Of a stretch of DNA of 18,177 bases, positions 12,050-18,105 are shown in pieces. The stretch is from an uncultured Clostridia bacterium (GTDB lineage Bacteria > Bacillota > Clostridia > Lachnospirales > Anaerotignaceae). The first letter of the stretch is position 1; each line of letters begins with the position of its first letter. Made by a program: the position numbers and the translations under genes. The stretch spans positions 1-18,177 of the forward strand of contig CAJUNT010000038.1 in NCBI GenBank assembly GCA_910587735.1, written 5' to 3'. The notes below the pieces were generated by a model, which did no database searches, was not told where the DNA came from, and worked only from the letters and a program-made list of their open reading frames with translations.

Positions 12050-12101
12050 CCAAAAATTTTGGTAAAAAAGTATTGACATTCCCAAAATTTTGGGATATAA
12101 T
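12050..12101 (+). promoter_or_regulatory. Promoter and twin palindromic operators F
   Basis: TTGACA 12073-12078, 17-bp spacer, TATAAT 12096-12101. The spacer holds the perfect 14-bp palindrome CCCAAAATTTTGGG (12081-12094). A second copy, CCAAAAATTTTGG, lies at 12050-12062, between the promoter and the repressor's SD. Repressor F should therefore block both the membrane-peptide operon and its own translation region. Confidence 0.85.
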
Positions 12102-12107
12102 ACAATC

Positions 12108-12125
12108 AAGTTAAGAAATTAACTT
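12108..12125 (+). other. Hairpin at the predicted 5' end of the peptide mRNA
   Basis: AAGTTAA-GAAA-TTAACTT is a perfect 7-bp stem with a GAAA loop, starting seven bases after the -10 and therefore at about the first transcribed base. A 5'-terminal hairpin can protect mRNA from decay; that role is inferred. Confidence 0.5.
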
Positions 12126-12154
12126 ATATTATATCATAAAAGGAGGGAAAGACA

Positions 12155-12271
12155 ATGAGTAAGAATAATAAAAACGGCAACAATGAATTATCTACAGCGA
12201 AGATACTTTTTGTTGCCGCAGTAATTCAACTTATTACAACTGTCATTGGTTTCATTGAAAAACTGTTATAA
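12155..12271 (+). CDS. Small membrane peptide, 38 aa (switch F)
   Basis: ATG 12155 after AGGAGG. A polar Asn/Lys-rich start (SKNNKNGNNELS) is followed by one hydrophobic segment (AKILFVAAVIQLITTVIGFI) and EKLL. It is the first gene facing repressor F, where a cro gene would be expected; the switch C gene at 7552 occupies the same position. No family recognised. Size and topology suggest a holin-like or type I toxin-like peptide, but nothing in the sequence proves toxicity. Confidence 0.6.
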   Translation: MSKNNKNGNNELSTAKILFVAAVIQLITTVIGFIEKLL

Positions 12272-12277
12272 GTTGAA

Positions 12278-12299
12278 AGGGGAGGGTAACTCCTCCCCT
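12278..12299 (+). other. GC-rich hairpin between two membrane-peptide genes
   Basis: AGGGGAGG (12278-12285) pairs perfectly with CCTCCCCT (12292-12299) around GTAACT. It starts seven bases after the 12155 gene's stop. No T-run follows on the plus strand, so it is a poor terminator in that direction. Position and strength match the hairpin at 7702-7719. Confidence 0.65.
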
Positions 12300-12368
12300 A
12301 TATAAAAATGATAACTGTTTTTTTACTCATTGTCAATGCTAACAATAAACAGAAAAGGAGGGGAAAAT

Positions 12369-12467
12369 ATGACAGGATTTCAAGTTTTCAGTATTGCGGT
12401 TGATGTGGTAACGATTATAGTAGATATCGCTGTCATTCTCTATATTATAAGAGGGTGGAAAAAATGA
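12369..12467 (+). CDS. Small single-span membrane peptide, 32 aa (switch F)
   Basis: ATG 12369 after AAAAGGAGG. TGFQVFSIAVDVVTIIVDIA then VILYIIRGWKK: one membrane helix ending in a basic tail, the general plan of short holin-like and type I toxin peptides of Firmicutes. The stop overlaps the next gene's ATG (ATGA, 12464-12467), so the downstream XRE regulator is translationally coupled to it. It parallels the 7774 gene of switch C. The function is inferred only from shape. Confidence 0.6.
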   Translation: MTGFQVFSIAVDVVTIIVDIAVILYIIRGWKK

Positions 12468-12691
12468 GCATAGGCGACAACATCAAATTAAGGCGAATCA
12501 AAAAGGGAATCAAACAGCAGGATTTAGCAGAATTGGCTGGAATTACGGCGTCTTTGTTAAGTCAGATAGAGAGGGGCAAAAAGCCCCTCACCCCTCAAAC
12601 AGGGTGTGCGATTGCACAAGCATTACGGTGTAGCGTATACGATTTGATAAAAGTAGAGTGCAGAATTGAATTAGTTGAAGCAAATGAATAA
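12464..12691 (+). CDS. XRE-family regulator, 75 aa (switch F operon)
   Basis: A single XRE domain: RRIKKGIKQQDLAELAGITA then SLLSQIERGKKPLTPQTGCA and a SVYDLIKVE end. The start ATG overlaps the stop of the membrane peptide; AGAGGGTGG lies before it, which favours this start over the GTG at 12455. A perfect hairpin (GAGGGGCAAAAAGCCCCTC, about 12570-12588) lies within the coding sequence over RGKKPL. It is the only switch where an HTH gene follows, rather than replaces, the membrane peptides. Confidence 0.78.
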   Translation: MSIGDNIKLRRIKKGIKQQDLAELAGITASLLSQIERGKKPLTPQTGCAIAQALRCSVYDLIKVECRIELVEANE

Positions 12692-12704
12692 AAAGGTGAT
12701 GGCA

Positions 12705-12884
12705 ATGTGTGACAAAAGAAATCAGTTGATTATGCAGGCGGTATTGGATAGGTTGAGCAGTGGCACAGGGATTTACACATCAGAGGACATTTTGACAGTG
12801 GCAAATATTAGTGATGAAAATTTAAAAGGTTTGCTAGTGAAGTTGGAAAACAACGTAAAAGAGGCGGCAGAAAAGGAGGAGTAA
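12705..12884 (+). CDS. Small hypothetical protein, 59 aa
   Basis: ATG 12705 lies 6 bases after AAGGTG; ATG 12684, overlapping the previous stop, is the alternative. Helical protein: CDKRNQLIMQAVLDRLSSGT, GIYTSEDILTVANISDENLK, then LLVKLENNVKEAAEKEE. The middle part looks like a short winged or helix-turn-helix module, but I do not recognise the family. It is followed after three bases by the large early gene at 12888, whose SD overlaps its last codons, so both are in one operon. Confidence 0.55.
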   Translation: MCDKRNQLIMQAVLDRLSSGTGIYTSEDILTVANISDENLKGLLVKLENNVKEAAEKEE

Positions 12885-12887
12885 AAT

Positions 12888-14258
12888 ATGTCAAGTTTAA
12901 GAAAAATGGTAAATGAATACAAAGATGATTTACAGGAGGGCATCACTTGGGTGATATTCTGGAAAGAAGGACGTAGCTGGGAAAGCTCCCATGTATATAT
13001 AGTAGTAAATGAAGGCGAAGAAATCATTGACAATGAGTATAAAGAAGAATTAGAAACAATACTCCAAAAAGACCCTCATGCCATAGCATTGAACGGCTAT
13101 ATACATGGAATGTTTTCTGAAGACGCAACTATAAATCATATGATTGACGCTGTAAAATATTATTATGAAGAATGGAAAAGCTGTTCGTTGGAAAATTTTA
13201 TAGAGTGTTATTCCGAGTGGTCTATGGAATTAAAAGAAGAAAAAACACAAAATGTAGCAAGTAATGGTGTCATAACACAAAATATAGATAAAAAAACAGA
13301 AACAGAACAAAAAACAGACAATGTTGAATATGCTGATTTCAAACAGCAAAAGGCAGAAAAAAATGTTAATTATCAAATCAATGAGAATATGGCAGCAAGA
13401 GCAAAAAGCATGATGAGTTTTAATGATTATAAAAAGGGTAGTGCTACAAATGAATATCGTAAATTGATAGATGAGGCTTCTACCATAGCAGAACAGCAAA
13501 AAAGTAAAGTAGATAGTATGTATCATGAAAAAATTGATTATTATTTCCATTTATATGCCAGAAAGTTAGCGCAAAATTTGAATGGATTCCATGAAATTGG
13601 TACACGCTGTCCCTCTGTATTGATTACAGGTGCTGGAAATTTCCCAGTTAGTAAGAAAGAAAAGCAAATGAATGCTTACCGCAAAAATGCGCAGGAATAT
13701 GAAGAAATACAAGAAATACTATATAAAATAAAAGGTATTGGCATGAGCGGTATCAGTAGCGATAACCCAAAAGCAATGAAAAAATTAAAAGAAAAATTGT
13801 TTACTTTAGAACAAAATCAGGAACAGATGAAACAGGTCAATGCTTATTACAAAAAGCACAAAACGCTAGAAGGCTGTTCATTATTATCAGAGGCTGAAAA
13901 GAAACGTTTAACTTCTTATATAGAGAAAGATTATAATGCGGAAAAAAGACCTTATAACAGTTTTACATTGACAAACAACAATGCAAAAATAAAACATACA
14001 AAACAAAGAATAGCAGAGTTAGAAAAAAAGGATTTTCTAAAAGGTTGGAAATTTGAGTCAGGAAAAGTCATTGCAAATAAAGAAGTAAACCGCTTACAGA
14101 TTGTTTTTGATGAAAAACCAGAGGAAGAATTGAGAGCAAAATTAAAATTAAATGGCTTTAAATGGTCACCTTCTCAAAAGGCATGGCAAAGGTTGTTAAA
14201 TCAAAATGCAGTACGTGCAGTAAAAAGAATAGAGGAGTTAGCGGAAATAATAAATTAA
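12888..14258 (+). CDS. Large phage early protein, unknown function, 456 aa
   Basis: ATG 12888 after AAGGAGG. Residues about 1-115 form an acidic globular part (GITWVIFWKEGRSWESSHVY). A polar linker follows, then a region from about 175 (AARAKSMMSFNDYKKGSATN) with the conserved block CPSVLITGAGNFPVSKKEKQ (about 243-262), a helical section with VNAYYKKHKTLEGC, and an end containing NRLQIVFDEKPEEELRAKLK and NGFKWSPSQKAWQR. These blocks are familiar from a widespread protein of clostridial and gut phages, often annotated only as hypothetical. No catalytic motif is evident. It lies between the switch array and the recombination genes. Confidence 0.7.
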   Translation: MSSLRKMVNEYKDDLQEGITWVIFWKEGRSWESSHVYIVVNEGEEIIDNEYKEELETILQKDPHAIALNGYIHGMFSEDATINHMIDAVKYYYEEWKSCSLENFIECYSEWSMELKEEKTQNVASNGVITQNIDKKTETEQKTDNVEYADFKQQKAEKNVNYQINENMAARAKSMMSFNDYKKGSATNEYRKLIDEASTIAEQQKSKVDSMYHEKIDYYFHLYARKLAQNLNGFHEIGTRCPSVLITGAGNFPVSKKEKQMNAYRKNAQEYEEIQEILYKIKGIGMSGISSDNPKAMKKLKEKLFTLEQNQEQMKQVNAYYKKHKTLEGCSLLSEAEKKRLTSYIEKDYNAEKRPYNSFTLTNNNAKIKHTKQRIAELEKKDFLKGWKFESGKVIANKEVNRLQIVFDEKPEEELRAKLKLNGFKWSPSQKAWQRLLNQNAVRAVKRIEELAEIIN

Positions 14259-14270
14259 AGAAGGCGAAAC

Positions 14271-14438
14271 ATGAAAAAGTTGATACAGATAACAGCAAGT
14301 ATTGCTATGGGTAGCGGTACGTTGGTGTGGGGAATACAGCAGGCATATCAGCAGAGAGGCTATCAAGCAATAGGTGGGGAATACATATTAGCAGTGTTAG
14401 CAGCCATGATGATATATTGGCTGATAGAAAAGGTGTAA
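14271..14438 (+). CDS. Small membrane protein, 55 aa
   Basis: ATG 14271 after AAGAAGGCG. Two hydrophobic segments are visible: IQITASIAMGSGTLVWGIQQ and YILAVLAAMMIYWLIEKV, separated by a polar loop (AYQQRGYQAIGGE). It is therefore probably a two-span membrane protein. It follows the large early gene by 12 bases and precedes the zinc-ribbon gene. Holin-like topology is possible, but it is far from any lysis module, and no family is recognised. Confidence 0.6.
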   Translation: MKKLIQITASIAMGSGTLVWGIQQAYQQRGYQAIGGEYILAVLAAMMIYWLIEKV

Positions 14439-14450
14439 GGAGGAAGGAAT

Positions 14451-14648
14451 ATGCTAGAAAAAAGTTTTTTAAGAGCAGAAGAAAGTTATTTGACACCACC
14501 AGAATATGATGACGATGATGGTATTAAGATATGTGAATGTTGTGATAGTGAAATTCCAAAAGGTGATTACTTTTGGATAGAAAATAATCATATATTATGT
14601 GAAGGTTGTATGATGGATAAGATTTATGATGTTGCCGAAATAGCATAA
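14451..14648 (+). CDS. Small zinc-ribbon protein, 65 aa
   Basis: ATG 14451 after TAAGGAGG. An acidic N-terminus (YLTPPEYDDDDGIKI) is followed by two Cys pairs: CECCDSEIPKGDYFWIENNH then ILCEGCMMD. This is a treble-clef or LIM-like zinc knuckle of the kind found in small phage proteins that bind nucleic acid or protein. Specific function unknown. It is co-oriented with its neighbours, and a GC-rich hairpin follows the stop. Confidence 0.65.
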   Translation: MLEKSFLRAEESYLTPPEYDDDDGIKICECCDSEIPKGDYFWIENNHILCEGCMMDKIYDVAEIA

Positions 14649-14684
14649 AAAATGCCCCTACGGAACGACCATTCCAAAAGGGGC
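14648..14684 (-). terminator. Terminator-like hairpin on the minus strand, without a minus-strand gene
   Basis: GCCCCT (14654-14659) pairs with AGGGGC (14679-14684), with an inner GGAA/TTCC stem; on the minus strand ATTTTTT follows. No minus-strand gene lies to its right within the window. It may be the relic of a lost repressor cassette, may stop antisense transcription, or may be a leader structure of the yqaJ operon. The rest of the gap up to yqaJ shows only AAGAAGGA, the expected SD. Confidence 0.5.
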
Positions 14685-14758
14685 GGGCTGAGTAATAAAA
14701 CTTAGCATTATTTTATCAGAAAAAAGAAGGAATTGCAATAGAAAATAACAAAAAATGG

Positions 14759-15373
14759 TTGGAAAAAAGAAAAAAGGGAATTGGTGCAAGTGATGCAGCT
14801 TGTGTTTTGGGAAGAAATCCCTACAAAACAAATGTGGAACTTTGGGAAGAAAAAACAGGTATCAGAGAGTCAGAAGATATTTCTGACAAGCCTCATGTGA
14901 AATATGGTACAGAGGCAGAGCAATATTTGAGAGAATTATTCAGACTGGATTTTCCAGAATATGATGTAACATATGAGCCATACAAAATGATAGCAAATTT
15001 AAAAAATTATCCGTTTTTATTTGCTACATTAGATGGTGTTTTGACAGAAAAAAATGCAGGCAGAAAAGGAATATTGGAGATAAAAACAACAGAAATATTA
15101 AACAGTGTACAGATTTTGAAATGGAAAAATTGTATACCCGATAATTATTACATACAAGTATTGCATCAGCTTTTGGTGACAGGATACGACTTTGCCATAG
15201 TAAAAGCACAATTGAAATTTTCATATGATGGCTTGAGGCTAGAAACAAGGCATTACACCATTGAAAGAAATGAAGTCATACAAGATATGACATATTTATT
15301 GAAAAAAGAAATTGCGTTTTGGAAATGTGTTACACAAAAAGTAAAACCGAATTTAATATTGCCAAATATTTAG
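14759..15373 (+). CDS. yqaJ: YqaJ-family viral recombinase (exonuclease)
   Basis: A lambda-exonuclease-fold nuclease expected to resect double-stranded ends for RecT annealing. KGIGASDAACVLGRNPYKTN is the YqaJ signature start. Likely metal-binding residues, numbered from TTG 14759, are E52 or E54 (GTEAEQYL), D92 (ATLDGV), and E107 and K109 (ILEIKTT). The expected start seems to be the codon at 14738, which would give xENNKKWLEKRKKG and is correctly spaced from AAGAAGGA, but it reads ATA instead of ATG. TTG 14759 is the nearest standard start but lacks an SD. All catalytic residues are present. It forms an operon with DUF1351 and recT. Confidence 0.85.
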   Translation: MEKRKKGIGASDAACVLGRNPYKTNVELWEEKTGIRESEDISDKPHVKYGTEAEQYLRELFRLDFPEYDVTYEPYKMIANLKNYPFLFATLDGVLTEKNAGRKGILEIKTTEILNSVQILKWKNCIPDNYYIQVLHQLLVTGYDFAIVKAQLKFSYDGLRLETRHYTIERNEVIQDMTYLLKKEIAFWKCVTQKVKPNLILPNI

Positions 15374-15383
15374 GAAGGGTAAC

Positions 15384-16238
15384 ATGGAATTGATAATTAA
15401 AACAGATTTGCAGACATTTCCTGCTATGATTGAATACAATCATGAGGATTTGAAAACGGAGCTGTCAGAACAGCTAAAAAAATATCAAAACATTGTTGTG
15501 ACAGAAGATTGTGTGAAAGAATTTAAAGCTGATAAGGCAAATTTGAACCGCTTGAAAACAGCTTTAGAGGATAAAAGAAAAGAAATTAAAAAAGCAATAT
15601 TACAACCTTATGAAAACTTTGAAAAAAGTATAAAAGAGTTGGTTGCGCTGATAGACGAACCCATTCAGGCAATCGACAGCCAATTAAAAGAAATTGATAA
15701 TAAAAAGAAGGGAGAAAAATTAAAAGAAATTCAAAAGCTTTATCAGGATAGTATCGGTATTTTTAAGGATTTGATTCCTTTTGAAAAGATATATAACTGC
15801 AAATGGCTGAATTCTACTTATAAATTAAATGAAATTGCTTTAGAAATGCAAGAACTACAGGTAACATTAAACAATGGTTTACAGATAATTGAGGAGCTTG
15901 ATACGGATTTCAAACAGGAAATCAAAGACAAGCTTTTTGAAACACTTGATATATCACAAGCTTTGCAGGAAAATGCCAGGCTAAAGGAATTAAGAGAAAA
16001 ACAAAAAGCAATAGAAATACAAAAAGATAAACAAGTCAAAGAGTTTTTAGCAGAAAAAGCAGAACAAAAGCTAATAGAACAGCAGAAGGCAGAGCAAAAA
16101 CAGCAACCACAAGAACAAAAACAAGAGGCAAATAGTTTACAAATATTAGATTTTAGAGTATGGGTAACGCCAGAACAAAAAAGGCTTTTAAAGGACTTTT
16201 TGATTAAAAATAATATCAAATATGGAAGGGTGAAGTAA
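15384..16238 (+). CDS. DUF1351-family phage protein, 284 aa
   Basis: ATG 15384 after AGGAAGGG. The start (ELIIKTDLQTFPAMIEYNHE) and coiled-coil region (KADKANLNRLKTALEDKRKE, then IKKAILQPYENFEKSIKELV) are typical of DUF1351, found between exonuclease and RecT or SSB genes in Firmicutes phages. A Gln/Lys-rich linker (about 215-248, EQQKAEQKQQPQEQKQEA) leads to a short C-terminal domain (ILDFRVWVTPEQKRLLKDFL) resembling the beta-alpha end shared with Gam-like and other phage proteins. The exact role is unknown; the context says homologous recombination or replication. Confidence 0.8.
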   Translation: MELIIKTDLQTFPAMIEYNHEDLKTELSEQLKKYQNIVVTEDCVKEFKADKANLNRLKTALEDKRKEIKKAILQPYENFEKSIKELVALIDEPIQAIDSQLKEIDNKKKGEKLKEIQKLYQDSIGIFKDLIPFEKIYNCKWLNSTYKLNEIALEMQELQVTLNNGLQIIEELDTDFKQEIKDKLFETLDISQALQENARLKELREKQKAIEIQKDKQVKEFLAEKAEQKLIEQQKAEQKQQPQEQKQEANSLQILDFRVWVTPEQKRLLKDFLIKNNIKYGRVK

Positions 16239-16241
16239 TGT

Positions 16242-17186
16242 ATGGCAGTAAAAAATCAATTATCACAGAACGAACAACCCAAATTTAGTGAGGCAATACA
16301 AAGGAAAACATATCAAAAGTTAATATTAAATACATTGGGCGATAGCAAAAGAGCAGAACGCTTTATTACAGCAATTACAAGTGCAGTATCAGCGAATGCT
16401 GAATTGCAAAAGTGCGACGCTGGTACAATACTTTCTGGCGCGTTACTGGGAGAAAGTTTAAATTTGTCACCTTCTCCGCAACTTGGGCACTATTATTTAG
16501 TGCCTTTCAAAGACAAAAAAAGAGATGATGGTGTAAAAGTAGCACAATTCCAGATTGGATATAAAGGCTATTTGCAATTAGCTATACGATCTGGCTATTA
16601 CAAAAAAATAAATGTTCTTCCTATTAAAGTGGGGGAATTGGAGTATTTTGACCCTTTAGAGGAACGAATCAAAGTGCATATAATTGAAGATGAGGAAATT
16701 AGAGAAAATACTGAAACAATAGGATATTATGCTATGTTTGAATATTTAAATGGGTTTAGGAAGGCGATTTATTGGAGTAAAAAGAAAATGGAAAACCATG
16801 CTAATATTTACTCCAAGTCATTTGATTTAAAACAAAAAAGAATGTTGGAAAAAGGAGAAATACCAGAAAAGGAATTATGGAAATATTCAAGCTTTTGGTA
16901 TAAGAATTTTGATACCATGGCTTGTAAAACAATGTTAAGGCAGTTAATTTCTAAATGGGGAATTATGTCCATTGAATTGCAAGAGGCATATGAAAAGGAT
17001 ATGGGTGTAGTGCATGAAGATGGTAATGTGCAGTACATAGACTCGCAAATATTAGAACAGCAACAACAAAACCAAAAACAACAACAAATAGCAGAGCAAC
17101 AAGAACAACAGGTAATTATGGAGTATAAAGATACCAATGAAAAACAGCAGGAAATGACAGACAAAGAATTTTTTGCAGGGACATGA
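16242..17186 (+). CDS. recT: RecT-family single-strand annealing protein
   Basis: A 314-residue protein with RecT hallmarks: AERFITAITSAVSANAELQK, CDAGTILSGALLGESLNLSP, SPQLGHYYLVPFKDK, then FQIGYKGYLQLAIRSGYYKK and WYKNFDTMACKTMLRQLISK. RecT/RedB proteins anneal complementary single strands produced by a partner exonuclease, here YqaJ. The Gln-rich C-terminus (about 265-300) is low complexity and probably a flexible tail. ATG 16242 follows GGAAGGGTG and starts 3 bases after the DUF1351 stop. A full-length, apparently functional gene. Confidence 0.93.
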   Translation: MAVKNQLSQNEQPKFSEAIQRKTYQKLILNTLGDSKRAERFITAITSAVSANAELQKCDAGTILSGALLGESLNLSPSPQLGHYYLVPFKDKKRDDGVKVAQFQIGYKGYLQLAIRSGYYKKINVLPIKVGELEYFDPLEERIKVHIIEDEEIRENTETIGYYAMFEYLNGFRKAIYWSKKKMENHANIYSKSFDLKQKRMLEKGEIPEKELWKYSSFWYKNFDTMACKTMLRQLISKWGIMSIELQEAYEKDMGVVHEDGNVQYIDSQILEQQQQNQKQQQIAEQQEQQVIMEYKDTNEKQQEMTDKEFFAGT

Positions 17187-17229
17187 TAAGTTGAGACGCT
17201 TTGATATTTTAAAAATGAGATGATAAATC

Positions 17230-17262
17230 AAAAAGGCTGCTGTTTGTGTTTCAGACAGCAGC
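17230..17262 (-). terminator. Terminator-like hairpin on the minus strand, without a minus-strand gene
   Basis: GCTGCTGT (17236-17243) pairs perfectly with ACAGCAGC (17255-17262); on the minus strand it is followed by CCTTTTT. As at 14654, no minus-strand gene precedes it in the window. A short plus frame (TTGAGACGC..., about ten codons) just upstream looks cut off, as at the repeated cassette hairpins. Confidence 0.5.
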
Positions 17263-17301
17263 AAATGCACATTGAAAATTGAATAAAAAGTAGGTGAAGA
17301 A

Positions 17302-18105
17302 ATGAACTATATTTTAGAGATAAAAGCATTTTACGATTGGCTTGAAGTAAATCAACTGTCAACGTCAGCGATTGCGCTATGGCACGCTTTAATGCATATA
17401 GCAAATAAAACTGGCTGGCAGGATACCTTTACGGTAGCTATCGTGGTGTTATCTACTAAAACAGGGTTAGAAAAGAAGGCTATCTATAATGCAAGAGTAG
17501 CCTTACAGAATAAGGGATTGATTTCATTTCAAACCAGAAAAGGAAAACAATCAACAATATATCAAATACATTCCCTTGTGGCTCTTAAAGAAACACAAAC
17601 AGGGACACAAACAGGGACTATTAATAAACAAAACAAAACGAAACAAAACCAAACAAAAAAGAAGGATACTAACGTATCCCAAGAAAAGCGTTTTGTTGAG
17701 AATGAAAAGCTGAATGCTGCTATATTGGATTTTATTGAATTTAGAAAAAATATAAAGAATCCTATGACAGAAAGAGCAATCAAGTTATTGATAAATAAGC
17801 TGAATGATTTAGCTGCTAATGATGAGCAGAAACAGATAGCGATGTTGGAGCAGTCAATATTAGCAGGCTGGAAGAGCGTATACCCTTTGGATGATAACAA
17901 ACAAAACAGTAGTCAAAAAACAGTACAAGCTGCTCCTGTAAAACAAAATCGTTTTGTGAACTATGAGCAAAGAGAATGGGATTTTAAAGAGATTGAAAAA
18001 ATGGAAAAGGAACGGCTTGTACAAGAAGCTGATAACAGACAAAAGCCAAAAGATGAAAGGTATGCAACACTTTGGGCTAAAATTGAAGGGGGTAGTGGTG
18101 CGTGA
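17302..18105 (+). CDS. Phage replication initiation protein (winged-helix/DnaD-like)
   Basis: ATG 17302 after GTAGGTGAAG. The N-terminal winged helix (about 1-90) includes AFYDWLEVNQLSTSAIALWH, VLSTKTGLEKKAIYNARVAL, then QNKGLISFQTRKGKQSTIY. A repetitive low-complexity linker (TQTGTQTGTINKQNKTKQNQ) leads to a C-terminal helical domain (IKLLINKLNDLAANDEQKQI and SILAGWKSVYPL) as in DnaD-type or helicase-loader proteins. Such proteins bind the phage origin and recruit the replicative helicase; here the origin is probably inside the gene, encoding the linker. The end overlaps the next gene by four bases. Confidence 0.8.
   Translation: MNYILEIKAFYDWLEVNQLSTSAIALWHALMHIANKTGWQDTFTVAIVVLSTKTGLEKKAIYNARVALQNKGLISFQTRKGKQSTIYQIHSLVALKETQTGTQTGTINKQNKTKQNQTKKKDTNVSQEKRFVENEKLNAAILDFIEFRKNIKNPMTERAIKLLINKLNDLAANDEQKQIAMLEQSILAGWKSVYPLDDNKQNSSQKTVQAAPVKQNRFVNYEQREWDFKEIEKMEKERLVQEADNRQKPKDERYATLWAKIEGGSGA
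17593..17660. other. Probable phage replication origin (iterons inside the initiator gene)
   Basis: Two exact tandem 12-mers ACACAAACAGGG (17593-17604, 17605-17616) are followed by six AAACN pentamers (17626-17655) that also read as near 10-bp repeats (AAACAAAACG, AAACAAAACC, AAACAAAAAA). Strand asymmetry is strong: almost no G or T on the plus strand. Iterons next to an easily melted A-rich tract inside the initiator gene is the lambda ori arrangement. Confidence 0.5.

Noticed and set aside
12308..12403. A short plus-strand frame from ATG 12308
   Set aside because: No SD, and it overlaps the 12369 gene, which has a strong SD and membrane-helix composition.
14327..14509. A 60-residue plus-strand ORF overlapping two genes
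   Set aside because: Out of frame with the membrane protein at 14271 and the zinc-ribbon gene at 14451, both of which have good SDs and sensible products.
17593..17660. A CRISPR-like array
   Set aside because: The repeats are 12-mers in direct contact and 5-mers without spacers, and there is no cas gene.
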